Below are positions 1 through 6,969 of a stretch of DNA of 9,007 nucleotides, in pieces. The stretch comes from an uncultured Hyphomicrobiales bacterium (GTDB lineage Bacteria > Pseudomonadota > Alphaproteobacteria > Rhizobiales > Beijerinckiaceae). The notes below the pieces were generated by a model that was given only the letters and a program-made list of their open reading frames with translations, was not told the DNA's origin and made no database searches. Where the stretch lies: positions 1 through 9,007 of the forward strand of contig CAIWVR010000402.1 of the NCBI GenBank assembly GCA_903916165.1, in the 5' to 3' direction. Every line of letters starts with the position of its first letter. The first letter of the stretch is position 1. Made by a program: the position numbers and the translations under genes.

Positions 1-529
1 CAACGATGTCACCATCCTGCTGAAGGATGCGCTTGGCCTCAACCTGAAGATGATCGCGGGCTATCCCGATTCGGGCGCGCTGTTTCTTGCCGCCGACCGC
101 AAGGAAATTGACGGCCGCTTCGTTGGCCATTCAGCCGTCGCGTCCTCGAAGCCTGACTGGCTGAAGCCGGACTCGCAAATGCGTGTGCTGATGCAATTCG
201 CGCGCAAGACCCGGCACAAGGACTTTCCTGACGCGCCGACCGCGCGCGAAATGGCGCCCAATGCGCGCGCGCTGGCGCTCGTCGAGCTGGCGGAAATTCC
301 CTATTCGCTGTCGCGCCCCTTCGTCGCTCCCCCCGGCCTGCCGCCGGAGCGCGCGAGCGCCTTGCAAAAGGCGTTTCTCGACGCCAATGCCGACCCCGAC
401 TACCTCATCGAGGCGCAGAAGATCGGCGTCGACGTGAGCCCGGTCGGCGCAAAAGAGGCCGCCGAGATGATCGACAAGCTCGCCGCCGCGCCGCCGGACC
501 TGCTCGACTATATCAAGAAGCTGCAATGA
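1..529 (+). CDS. Tripartite tricarboxylate transporter substrate-binding protein (TctC/Bug type), C-terminal part
   Basis: This is the C-terminal 175 residues of a periplasmic solute-binding protein; the frame is open from base 2 and stops with TGA at 527-529. The 5' half and signal peptide lie outside the window. It aligns without gaps to the two downstream paralogues: 27 of its first 40 residues match the next gene, including GYPDS, a [K/R]E[I/V]DGR motif, LKPDS, MQF, TRH and the APPGLP loop. By analogy with Bug/TctC proteins it would capture a small organic acid in the periplasm and hand it to a TctAB permease. The ligand cannot be read from sequence. It is the first visible member of a tandem triplet, followed after 7 nt by a palindromic repeat. 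The family assignment is firm; the ligand and a link to a particular permease are unknown. Confidence 0.85.
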   Translation, partial: NDVTILLKDALGLNLKMIAGYPDSGALFLAADRKEIDGRFVGHSAVASSKPDWLKPDSQMRVLMQFARKTRHKDFPDAPTAREMAPNARALALVELAEIPYSLSRPFVAPPGLPPERASALQKAFLDANADPDYLIEAQKIGVDVSPVGAKEAAEMIDKLAAAPPDLLDYIKKLQ

Positions 530-536
530 CACCCGT

Positions 537-634
537 CTCGTCATTGCGAGGAGCAAAAGGCGACGCGGCAATCCATCTTCGGGTGGCAGCCGCCAGCTGG
601 ATTGCCACGTCGCTTCGCTCCTCGCAATGACGAG
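537..634. repeat. Palindromic intergenic repeat, complete copy 1
   Basis: An imperfect inverted repeat begins CTCGTCATTGCGAGGAGC and ends with the matching CTCCTCGCAATGACGAG. The arms carry inner GCGGCAATCCA / TGGATTGCC blocks and flank a core with GGCAGCCGCCAG. Pairing is interrupted where the left arm reads CAAAAGG and the right arm implies CGAAG. It fills most of the gap between the first and second binding-protein genes and ends 17 nt before the next ATG. As RNA it would fold into a long hairpin. It belongs to the CGTCATTGCGAG family that is widely scattered in Bradyrhizobium-like genomes. Confidence 0.85.
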
Positions 635-651
635 GCAAATGGGGACAAACC

Positions 652-1710
652 ATGAAAACCATCCTGAAAGCAGCGACCGCCCTCATCCTCACCGCGACCG
701 CGCTCCCCGCGCAGGCGCAGGCACCGGCTGATTTCTACAAGGGCCGCACCATTCAGGTGGTCGTCGGCTATGGACCGGGCGGCGGCTATGATGTCTATGC
801 CCGCGTGCTGGCGCGTTACTTCGGCAAATATATGCCGGGCACTCCGCAGATGGTCGTGCAGAACATGCCCGGTGCCGGCTCGCTGGTCGCCGCCAATTAT
901 CTCTACAATGTCGCGCCAAAGGACGGCACCTCCTTCGGTGCCTTCGCGCGCAACATCCCGCTCATCTCCGTGCTCGGCGGCAATGCATCGGTGAAATATG
1001 ATGCGCGCAAATACACCTGGCTCGGTTCGGCCTCGTCCTATGAGGAGGATTCCTACCTCATGTGGGTCCGCAAGGACGCCAAGGTGAAATCGCTGGCCGA
1101 TATCCAGAAGCCGGGCGGCGAACCGGTTGTGCTCGGGGGCACGGGCGAGGGTGCCACCGGCAATGATGTGCCGATCATCCTGCGCGAGGCGCTTGGCCTC
1201 AATATCAAGCAGATTGTCGGTTATCCCGATTCCAACGCGATCTTCCTCGCCATCGAGCGCAAGGAAGTCGATGGACGCACCACTGACCTCTCCTCCGTGC
1301 GCACCAATCGCCCTGAATATCTGAAACCGGATTCGGTCATGACAACGTTCATGCAATTCGGACGCGCCACGCGCCATCCTGACTTTCCGGACGTGCCAAC
1401 GGCGCGCGAACTGGCGAAGGATGCCAAGTCGCGCGAGTTGATCGAGCTGACAGAATTGCCCTATGTGCTGTCACGTCCCTATGTCGCGCCGCCCGGCCTG
1501 CCCGCCGACCGCGCGGCGGCCTTGCAGAAGGCGTTTATGGATATGTGGAAAGATCCCGACCTGCTGGCCGAGGCCGAAAAACTCGGCATTGGCATCACGC
1601 CCATCGACGGCAAGGCGGTGCTGGCGCTGATCGACAAGATCGCCGCAACGCCGCAGGTGCAACTCGACCGCGTGCGCACGCTGCTGGACGAGGGCAAGGG
1701 GGCGAAGTGA
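652..1710 (+). CDS. Tripartite tricarboxylate transporter substrate-binding protein (TctC/Bug type)
   Basis: A complete 352-residue periplasmic solute-binding protein. Residues 1-24 form a typical signal peptide (MKTILK basic start, hydrophobic core, LPAQAQA cleavage region). The mature protein shows the Bug-family pattern: a first-strand glycine loop GYGPGGGYDVYAR (39-51), NMPGAG (71-76), a second ligand loop GGTGEGATGND (162-172), then GYPDS (190-194) and APPGLP near the C-terminus. Length is at the upper side of the usual 320-350 residues. Known family members bind di- and tricarboxylates or aromatic acids; its own ligand is not inferable. The ATG at 652 is chosen because it gives the signal peptide directly; the ribosome site GGGGA (641-645) is modest. 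It is the middle gene of a tandem triplet. No TctA or TctB gene is in the window, so it may serve a distant permease or act as a sensory receptor. Confidence 0.9.
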   Translation: MKTILKAATALILTATALPAQAQAPADFYKGRTIQVVVGYGPGGGYDVYARVLARYFGKYMPGTPQMVVQNMPGAGSLVAANYLYNVAPKDGTSFGAFARNIPLISVLGGNASVKYDARKYTWLGSASSYEEDSYLMWVRKDAKVKSLADIQKPGGEPVVLGGTGEGATGNDVPIILREALGLNIKQIVGYPDSNAIFLAIERKEVDGRTTDLSSVRTNRPEYLKPDSVMTTFMQFGRATRHPDFPDVPTARELAKDAKSRELIELTELPYVLSRPYVAPPGLPADRAAALQKAFMDMWKDPDLLAEAEKLGIGITPIDGKAVLALIDKIAATPQVQLDRVRTLLDEGKGAK

Positions 1711-1735
1711 CGATGGCGGGCCACAGGCCCCACCT

Positions 1736-1819
1736 CGTCATTGCGAGGAGCGAAGCGACGCGGCAATCCATCTGGCGGCTGCCGTTTAGATGGATGGCTT
1801 CGCTTCGCTCGCAATGACG
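1736..1819. repeat. Palindromic intergenic repeat, copy 2 (shorter right arm)
   Basis: The left arm reads CGTCATTGCGAGGAGCGAAG and continues to GGCAATCCATCT; the right arm starts AGATGGATGG and ends CGCTCGCAATGACG. The right arm lacks the CTC triplet and part of the GCGTC block found in other copies, so the arms are unequal. The core holds GGCGGCTGCC, the reverse complement of the GGCAGCCGCC core of the copy at 537-634. It starts 25 nt after the second binding-protein gene and stops 18 nt before the next ATG. Confidence 0.85.
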
Positions 1820-1823
1820 ACGC

Positions 1824-1833
1824 AGAGGGAGGA
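1824..1833 (+). promoter_or_regulatory. Strong ribosome-binding site deciding the start of the third binding protein
   Basis: AGAGGGAGGA lies 4 nt before the ATG at 1838. It is a near-ideal Shine-Dalgarno sequence and selects this ATG over an in-frame ATG at 1790 that lies inside the palindromic repeat and would put 16 repeat-derived residues in front of the signal peptide. Confidence 0.8.
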
Positions 1834-1837
1834 ACGA

Positions 1838-2899
1838 ATGAAACGCATTCTCTTGGCGGCGACGGCGCTTGTCGCCTCGTTCCTCCACGCGCCCGCGCAA
1901 GCCCAACCCGTCGACGACTTTTATCGCGGACGCAATCTGATGCTTGTCGTCGGCTACGGGCCGGGCGGCGGCTATGACGTCTATGCGCGCGTGATGGCGC
2001 GCTTCATCGGCCGGCATGTGCCCGGCAATCCCAATGTCGTCGTGCAGAACATGCCCGGTGCCGGCTCCCTGCTCGCCACCAATTTCCTTTACAATACCGC
2101 ACCGAAGGAGGGCTCCACCATCGGCGCCTTCGCGCGCGACATGGCGCTGATGGGCGTGCTCGGCGGCAATGCCAACACGCGCTTCGATCCGCAGAAATTC
2201 ACCTGGCTCGGCACTGTCGCCAGCGGTGCCGACGACGCCTATCTGATGATCGCGCGCAAGGATTCCGTCATCAAGTCCATTGCCGACGCCCGCAAACCCG
2301 GCGGGCCGCCCCTCGTGCTCGGCGGCACCGGCGAAGGTGCAGGCGGCAATGACTGGGCCAATATGCTGCGCGACACCATCCCGCTCAATCTGAAGATGAT
2401 CGCAGGCTACCCCGACAGCGCCGCCATGTTCCTCGCCATCGAGCGCCGCGAGATCGACGGACGCTCGCTCGATTATTCATCGCTGAAATCCTCGCGGCCC
2501 GACTGGCTGAAGCCCGGCTCACCCGTGCATGTCATCCTGCAGTTCGGGCGGCGCACGCGGCACCCGGATTTTCCCGACATCCCGACCGCGCTCGAACTCG
2601 CGCCCAATGACCGCGTGCGCCAGCTGATCGACATGGCAGAGCTCTCCAACACATTGTCGCGGCCATTTGCGGCACCGCCCGGCATTCCCGACGATCGCGC
2701 CCGCGCCCTGCAACTGGCCTTTATGGCGGCCTGCAACGATCCCGAGCTTCGCGCGGAAGCAGAAAAGCTGCGCATCGACATCAGCCCGCTCGATGCGGCG
2801 GGCGTGCGCGACGTGATCGACAAACTGGCGGCCACCCCAAAAGATGTGCGTGATTGGATGCGGCAAATCCGCTACGAAAGCGACAAGAAGGGCGGCTAG
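1838..2899 (+). CDS. Tripartite tricarboxylate transporter substrate-binding protein (TctC/Bug type)
   Basis: A 353-residue periplasmic binding protein, third of the tandem triplet. The start at 1838 gives a clean signal peptide (MKRILLAATALVASF core, probable cleavage after PAQA near residue 22) and has a strong ribosome site. The mature part repeats the family landmarks: GYGPGGGYDVYAR, QNMPGAGSLLA, GAFARD, GGTGEGAGGND, GYPDS, REIDGR, LKPGS, TRHPDFPD and AAPPGIP. It aligns with the preceding gene almost end to end but differs around the predicted ligand loops (ND followed by WAN instead of VPI; ASGADDAYLM in place of ASSYEEDSYLM), so the paralogues may bind different acids. A 36-bp gap to the cupin gene with no intervening repeat suggests joint transcription. 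The family is firm; the ligand is unknown. Confidence 0.9.
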   Translation: MKRILLAATALVASFLHAPAQAQPVDDFYRGRNLMLVVGYGPGGGYDVYARVMARFIGRHVPGNPNVVVQNMPGAGSLLATNFLYNTAPKEGSTIGAFARDMALMGVLGGNANTRFDPQKFTWLGTVASGADDAYLMIARKDSVIKSIADARKPGGPPLVLGGTGEGAGGNDWANMLRDTIPLNLKMIAGYPDSAAMFLAIERREIDGRSLDYSSLKSSRPDWLKPGSPVHVILQFGRRTRHPDFPDIPTALELAPNDRVRQLIDMAELSNTLSRPFAAPPGIPDDRARALQLAFMAACNDPELRAEAEKLRIDISPLDAAGVRDVIDKLAATPKDVRDWMRQIRYESDKKGG

Positions 2900-2935
2900 G
2901 CCCGGAACGGTTCAACAAGCAAGAAGAGGAAAATC

Positions 2936-4135
2936 ATGCCCCACGATGCAAGCGAAGGCTCCCACTGGCACGAGCCGAAGGCAGGCGAAAACGCCGGCAC
3001 CGGCACGTTCTCGCGCCCTTCCATGCCCTATGACCGCTTCATGGAAGCCGAAGGCATTCCCGTTCACCGCGCCATCGGCGTGCATCGCGTGCACGACCTG
3101 CCGATGAAGCCCTGGGCCCGGCTCGGCGGACGCGGCACCTATATCCAGCTCTTCGGGACCGAGGGGCTGTGGGGCATGTATGTCGTCGAGATCCCGCCCG
3201 GCGGCGCGCTCAACGCTGAAAAGCACATGTATGAGAAGCAGGTTTTCGTGGTTGAGGGCCGCGGCTCCACCGAGATCTGGAACGACGGCCAGACGAAAAA
3301 GCAGACGTTCGAATGGCAGAAGGGCTCGCTGTTTGCGATTCCGCTCAACGCCAACCATCGCTTCGTGAATGCGTCGAGTTCGCCGGTGCTGCTGCTGTGC
3401 GGCACGACCGCGCCCAACATCATGAACCTCGTCGACAATCCGCATTTCGTCTTCAACTGCCCGTATAATTTCACCGACCGCTATTCAGGCGCCGATGATT
3501 ACTTCAAGCCCAAGGACGATCTCGAGCCCGACCCCGTGCGCGGGCTGGCGATGAAGCGCACCAACTTCATCCCCGACATCATCAATTGCGAAATGCCGCT
3601 CGATAACCGGCGCTCGCCGGGCTATCGCCGGCTCGAGCCGCATATGGGCGCGCAGCGCTTCCACCTGTGGATCGGCCAGCACGAGACGGGCCGCTATTCC
3701 AAGGCGCATTGCCACGAGAGCGCGGCGATCCTGATCTGCGTCAAGGGCAAGGGCTATACCTACACCTGGCCGGAAGGTCTGGGTCCGCGTCCCTGGGAAG
3801 CCGGCAAGGGCGAGAAGGTGATGCGCCAGGATTATGAATTCGGCGGCATGGTGTCGGCCGCGCCGATGTCGGGCGACTGGTTCCACCAGCATTTCGGCGT
3901 CAGCAAGGATCCGCTGCGCTTCACGGCCTGGTTTGGTGCCAACAACCATTCGGCGCTGAAGCCCGGACGCCCCGGTGAGGCAATGGCCGACATCTGGGCC
4001 ATCGACATCAAGAAGGGCGGCCGCGCCATTCCCTATAATGACGAGGATCCGGCGATCCGCAAGGAATTCGCAGAAACCCTTGCGGCAGAAGGTGTTCCGT
4101 CGCGCATGGAAGAGAAGCTGTACGACAAGGATTGA
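2936..4135 (+). CDS. Two-domain cupin (bicupin) protein, possible metal-dependent dioxygenase-like enzyme
   Basis: A 399-residue protein without signal peptide or membrane segments, so cytoplasmic. It has two cupin barrels. The first (about 65-160) has GGALNAEKHMYEKQVFVVEG with H97 and E100 plus H141 in PLNANHRF. The second (about 235-335) has YSKAHCHESAAILICVKGKG with H258, H260 and E261 plus H317/H319 in DWFHQHFG. Both therefore keep plausible metal ligands, unlike many bicupins in which one site decays. The two-barrel layout resembles gentisate 1,2-dioxygenase and related ring-cleaving enzymes, but I see no basis for assigning that substrate. Related proteins may carry uninformative names such as cupin-domain or ethanolamine ammonia-lyase-activating protein. 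The ATG at 2936 has a good ribosome site, AGAGGA at 2925-2930. It sits directly behind three acid-binding proteins, so a role in metabolising an imported acid is a reasonable inference. The fold is confident; the reaction is unknown. Confidence 0.8.
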   Translation: MPHDASEGSHWHEPKAGENAGTGTFSRPSMPYDRFMEAEGIPVHRAIGVHRVHDLPMKPWARLGGRGTYIQLFGTEGLWGMYVVEIPPGGALNAEKHMYEKQVFVVEGRGSTEIWNDGQTKKQTFEWQKGSLFAIPLNANHRFVNASSSPVLLLCGTTAPNIMNLVDNPHFVFNCPYNFTDRYSGADDYFKPKDDLEPDPVRGLAMKRTNFIPDIINCEMPLDNRRSPGYRRLEPHMGAQRFHLWIGQHETGRYSKAHCHESAAILICVKGKGYTYTWPEGLGPRPWEAGKGEKVMRQDYEFGGMVSAAPMSGDWFHQHFGVSKDPLRFTAWFGANNHSALKPGRPGEAMADIWAIDIKKGGRAIPYNDEDPAIRKEFAETLAAEGVPSRMEEKLYDKD

Positions 4136-4164
4136 GAAGATCGGCGCGAAGCGGTCATTTAGAT

Positions 4165-4178
4165 GCCCCACGTGGGGC
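4165..4178. repeat. Perfect 14-bp palindrome between convergent genes
   Basis: GCCCCACGTGGGGC is exactly self-complementary. It lies 29 nt after the cupin stop codon and just before a half copy of the intergenic repeat. It could form a small GC hairpin in RNA from either strand. No U-run follows, so it is not a classical intrinsic terminator; a protein-binding site or a remnant of the repeat core are alternatives. Confidence 0.55.
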
Positions 4179-4180
4179 CA

Positions 4181-4273
4181 AGATGGATTGCTTCGTCGCT
4201 TCGCTCCTCGCAATGACGAGCTTTTGAGTCTTCGTCATTGCGAGGAGCCGAAGGCGACGCGGCAAGCCATCTT
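4181..4273. repeat. Palindromic intergenic repeat, two half copies in reversed order
   Basis: A right-type arm (AGATGGATTGCTTCGTCGC to CAATGACGAG, 4181-4220) is followed by a left-type arm (TCGTCATTGCGAGGAGCC to GCCATCTT, 4232-4273). Compared with complete copies the arms are outside-in. The CGTCATTGCGAG ends now face each other and make a perfect 16-bp stem: CTCCTCGCAATGACGA (4204-4219) pairs with 4232-4247 across a 12-nt loop. It lies between the convergent cupin and acrylyl-CoA reductase genes and could limit read-through in both directions, though no U-tract is present. Confidence 0.75.
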
Positions 4274-4313
4274 GCGCTATTTGCCGCGAAACGGATGGCT
4301 ACGCGTCCCGCCG

Positions 4314-5300
4314 TCAGCCGATATCGACGACCACGCGTCCGCGCACCCGGCCCTGCACGATGTCGCGCGCGACGTCCATGACCCCCTCGAAGGGAACATG
4401 TGTCGTCATGGCGGCGAGTTTGTCCTTATCCATCTCCCTGGCCAGTCGACCCCATGCCTCGATGCGCCGCGCCTTCGGACATTGCACGCTCTCGACCCCC
4501 AGCAGCGCGACCGCACGCAGGATGAAAGGTGCCACGCTGGTCGGCAGATCCATGCCCTGGGCAAGGCCGCAGGCGGCAATGGCACCATTGTATTTGGTGG
4601 CCGCCAGCAGATGCGCCAGCGTCAGCGAGCCCACCGAATCAATTCCCGCCGCCCAGCGTTCCTTCATCAGCGGACGGGGTGCGCCCTCGAAATCCTTGGT
4701 GTCGATGATCTCGTCGGCACCCATGACTTTCAGATAATCAGCCTCCTCCGGCCGCCGCGTCGAGGCGATGACGTGGAAGCCCGCCTGTTTCAGAAGCGCA
4801 ATCGCGACGGAGCCGACGCCGCCAGCGGCTCCCGTGACAACGGCAGGTCCCATGGCCGGAGTGATGCCGTGCTTTTCCAGCGCCATGAGGCAGAGCATGG
4901 CGGTATAGCCTGCCGTGCCAATGGCCATTGCCTGACCCGCTGAAAGCCCGGCCGGCAAGGGGACCAGCCAGTCACCCTTGAGCCGCGCTCTTTGCGAAAA
5001 GCCACCGAAATGGCCTTCGCCCACGCCCCAGCCATTCAGGATCACAGGATCGCCCGGCTTGAACGCGTCAGACGACGAGGCTTCAACGACGCCGGAAAAA
5101 TCGACGCCGGGAATCATCGGGAATTTGCGCACGACCGGCGACTTGCCGGTGATGGCGAGTCCGTCCTTGTAATTCACTGTCGAATGGGTGACCCGCACGG
5201 TGACGTCGCCATCCATCAGCTCGCTCTCGTCGAACTCTGCAAAAGCTGCGCGATAGCCCGCGTCATCCTTGTCGATTCGGACGGCTTTGAACTTGGACAT
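4314..5300 (-). CDS. acuI: Acrylyl-CoA reductase (NADPH), AcuI/YhdH family of medium-chain dehydrogenases
   Basis: A 328-residue zinc-independent medium-chain dehydrogenase/reductase. It has the family's usual length (about 325-330 residues). Landmarks are STVNYKDGLAITGK (40-53; the NYKD segment is characteristic), IPGVDFSGVV (63-72), NGWGVGEGHFGGFSQ (89-103), the Rossmann glycine motif VTGAAGGVGSVA (155-166) and ASTRR (179-183), where Ser/Thr/Arg suit the 2'-phosphate of NADPH. The known family reaction is reduction of acryloyl-CoA to propionyl-CoA, which protects against this reactive thioester in 3-hydroxypropionate or DMSP metabolism. The start at 5300 is supported by AGGGAG (complement of 5309-5314) 8 nt upstream. 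It is downstream of, and co-directional with, an MFS transporter gene. The family is confident; the physiological substrate here is inferred, since YhdH-like enzymes can act on other enoyl-CoAs or quinones. Confidence 0.88.
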   Translation of the reverse strand: MSKFKAVRIDKDDAGYRAAFAEFDESELMDGDVTVRVTHSTVNYKDGLAITGKSPVVRKFPMIPGVDFSGVVEASSSDAFKPGDPVILNGWGVGEGHFGGFSQRARLKGDWLVPLPAGLSAGQAMAIGTAGYTAMLCLMALEKHGITPAMGPAVVTGAAGGVGSVAIALLKQAGFHVIASTRRPEEADYLKVMGADEIIDTKDFEGAPRPLMKERWAAGIDSVGSLTLAHLLAATKYNGAIAACGLAQGMDLPTSVAPFILRAVALLGVESVQCPKARRIEAWGRLAREMDKDKLAAMTTHVPFEGVMDVARDIVQGRVRGRVVVDIG

Positions 5301-5316
5301 GGGCTCTTCTCCCTGA

Positions 5317-5418
5317 GTTCGTCATTGCGAGGGGGGCGAAGCCCGACGCGGCAATCCATCTTTGTGTGGCTGCCGCCAGATGGATTGCCGCGTCGCTTCG
5401 CTCCTCGCAATGACGAAC
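5317..5418. repeat. Palindromic intergenic repeat, complete copy 4
   Basis: The copy starts GTTCGTCATTGCGAG and ends CTCGCAATGACGAAC, so the outer 15 bases are perfectly complementary. Inner blocks GACGCGGCAATCCATC and GATGGATTGCCGCGTC also pair exactly. The left arm has a variant GGGGGGCGAAGCCC segment where the right arm implies GGAGCGAAGC. The core TGGCTGCCGCCAG resembles that of the copy at 537-634. It occupies the gap between the MFS gene and acuI and ends 16 nt before the acuI start codon, touching its ribosome site. Confidence 0.88.
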
Positions 5419-5444
5419 GAAGATTGGCTGGCGATGTTCGAACG

Positions 5445-6677
5445 TCAAGCAGCGGCGACTTCAGCCTTTCGGACGACCGGCTTTTCCACCACCGGCAGGT
5501 TGATCAGCGCGGAGACAATGCCCAGCGTGATCGAAAGACCCCAGACGATGTTGTAGGACCCCGTCGCCTCGCGCAACACGCCACCCAGAAGAACGCCGAA
5601 GAAGCCACCGACCTGATGCGAGAAAAAGGCGAAACCATAGAGCATGGCAAAATAGCGCGTGCCGAACATCTGCCCGATGAGGCCCGACGTCGGCGGCACG
5701 GTCGACAGCCACAGCAGTCCTGACAGCGCGCCAAACAGATAGGCGCTGGTGGCCGAGGGCGGCATCAGCAGAAAGGCCACCGTGACCAGGGAGCGGCCAA
5801 AATAAATCATCGAGAGGATATAGCGGCGCGGCATGCGGGTGGAATAATAGCCTGCCGTCAGCGAGCCCACGATGTTGAACAGGCCGACGAGTGCAAAGGC
5901 CCAGTAGCCGACCTGCGGCGCCAGCCCGGCTTCGACAATGTATTTCTGGAAATGCACGGTGATGAAGGCAAGCTGGAAGCCACAGGTGAAAAAGCCGAGC
6001 ACCACAAGCACATAAGAGCGATGGCCCAGCGCCTCGACGATGGCCTCGCGCGTCGTCTGTTGCTTCGGTGCGCCGCTCGCGGGGGCAACATTGGGCTGGC
6101 TGGCGACAGCAAGCGAGAGCGGCAGGATGGCGAGCATCAGCACGGCGAAGAACACGGCCGTCCATTGCCAGCCGAATGACTGGATCAGCCCACCCGACAG
6201 CGGCGTGAACAAGAATTGTCCGAACGAGCCCGCCGCCGTCACGGCACCAAAGCCCATCGAGCGTTTGCTTTCAGGCAGGAGCTTCGCCAACGCGCCGACA
6301 ACCAGCGACATGGCGCAGCCCGACAGGCCGAAGCCGATCAGCACGCCAGCGGTGAGCGTGAACAGGGTTGGCGTGTCGGCAACCGACATCAGCGCGAGCC
6401 CGGCCGCATAGAGCAGCGCGCCGCCCGAGAGCACGCGCACCGAGCCGAACTTGTCGGCAAGCGCGCCAGCGAAGGGCTGGCCCATGCCCCACAGCAGGTT
6501 CTGGATGGCGAGCGCGAAGGAAAACGTGTCCGACCCCCAGCCGTAGGCGGAGAGGATCGGCAGCTGGAAGTTGCCCGAAGAGGCACGCGGGCCAAAGGTC
6601 AGCATGGAGATGGCGCAGGCGGCGACGATGATGAGTTCAGGCGGCACTGCGCCCCGCTTGCGTGCTGTCTCGCTCAT
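5445..6677 (-). CDS. MFS transporter, monocarboxylate-porter-like (12 helices)
   Basis: A 410-residue inner-membrane protein with about 12 hydrophobic segments and a longer polar loop in the middle (about 192-220). The N-terminal stretch LTFGPRASSGNFQLPIL (26-42), the AYGWGSDTFSFALAIQNLLW region and the motif-A sequence GALADKFGSVRV (71-82) follow the pattern of bacterial monocarboxylate/oxalate-type MFS porters. So does the helix-5 region FGAVTAAGSFGQFLFTPLSGG. Likely substrates are small carboxylates, but MFS substrate prediction is weak. The ATG at 6677 (MSETARKRG) is chosen over an upstream TTG at 6767, which would add 30 non-membrane residues; a G-rich GGGGGTGG precedes the ATG. It may be cotranscribed with acuI, 144 bp downstream, in which case it would feed or drain that CoA-ester pathway. 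It is divergent from the next MFS gene. Confidence 0.82.
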   Translation of the reverse strand: MSETARKRGAVPPELIIVAACAISMLTFGPRASSGNFQLPILSAYGWGSDTFSFALAIQNLLWGMGQPFAGALADKFGSVRVLSGGALLYAAGLALMSVADTPTLFTLTAGVLIGFGLSGCAMSLVVGALAKLLPESKRSMGFGAVTAAGSFGQFLFTPLSGGLIQSFGWQWTAVFFAVLMLAILPLSLAVASQPNVAPASGAPKQQTTREAIVEALGHRSYVLVVLGFFTCGFQLAFITVHFQKYIVEAGLAPQVGYWAFALVGLFNIVGSLTAGYYSTRMPRRYILSMIYFGRSLVTVAFLLMPPSATSAYLFGALSGLLWLSTVPPTSGLIGQMFGTRYFAMLYGFAFFSHQVGGFFGVLLGGVLREATGSYNIVWGLSITLGIVSALINLPVVEKPVVRKAEVAAA

Positions 6678-6846
6678 GCCACCCCCGCGGGCCAGGCCGA
6701 AGCCATCTCCGGATGCTTCTGGCCATCGTCCATCCTGATGGTTACCTTGGGTGCCGGTCAAAAACAAACAGAAGAATGATGCAACTCACCCGAGCGCCTC
6801 GCCTCACGCCCTCCTCTCCGCTCGGCTGCGACCGACGCATGCGATT

Positions 6847-6899
6847 CCCCTCCCCCTTGTGGGGAGGGCGACCCGCCGAAGGCGAGCGGGGTGGGGGTC
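6847..6899. repeat. C-run/G-run hairpin repeat of a second family
   Basis: CCCTCCCC (6848-6855) pairs exactly with GGGGAGGG (6861-6868) across a 5-nt loop. A second small stem, CGCC-GAA-GGCG (6874-6884), follows, and then GGGGTGGGGG, which could alternatively pair with the first C-run. This arrangement is common as a dispersed intergenic element in Hyphomicrobiales genomes. It abuts the half repeat that follows. Its role is unknown; it may be a structured 5' leader or simply a dispersed repeat. Confidence 0.6.
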
Positions 6900-6928
6900 G
6901 ACGCGACGCGGCCAGATCCGGCCACGCA

Positions 6929-6969
6929 AAGATGGATTGCCGCGTCGCTTCGCTCCTCGCCATGACGAG
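6929..6969. repeat. Palindromic intergenic repeat, right half copy
   Basis: Only the right-type arm is intact: AAGATGGATTGCCGCGTCGC through CTCCTCGCCATGACGAG, with one change (CGCCATGACG for CGCAATGACG). To its left GACGCGACGCGGCCAGATCC (6899-6918) looks like a decayed piece of the left arm lacking the CGTCATTGCGAG end. It stops 24 nt before the GTG start of the downstream MFS gene, or 15 nt before an alternative TTG. Confidence 0.72.

Noticed and set aside
541..1377. A 278-codon open frame on the minus strand across the second binding-protein gene
   Set aside because: It is antisense to a gene with a signal peptide and clear family motifs; the long frame is a by-product of high GC content, and its ends consist of repeat-derived sequence.
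1790..1837. Upstream in-frame ATG as the start of the third binding protein
   Set aside because: It lies inside the palindromic repeat and would bury the signal peptide behind 16 residues; the ATG at 1838 has an excellent ribosome site.
2936..4135. Naming the bicupin gentisate 1,2-dioxygenase
   Set aside because: The two-barrel layout is compatible, but I could not match diagnostic substrate-site residues and no gentisate-pathway partners are in the window.
4204..4247. The convergent-gene hairpin as a classical Rho-independent terminator
   Set aside because: The stem is strong but no run of T follows on either strand, so I kept it as a repeat with only a possible effect on transcript ends.
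3975..5723. Two plus-strand open frames (3975-4943 and 4992-5723) across the cupin end, acuI and repeats
   Set aside because: They pass through repeat DNA and antisense to the well-supported acuI gene; no family resemblance was seen.
6754..6759. TTGACC on the minus strand as a -35 box for the monocarboxylate-type MFS gene
   Set aside because: No acceptable -10 hexamer lies at 16-18 nt spacing, so a promoter call is not supported.
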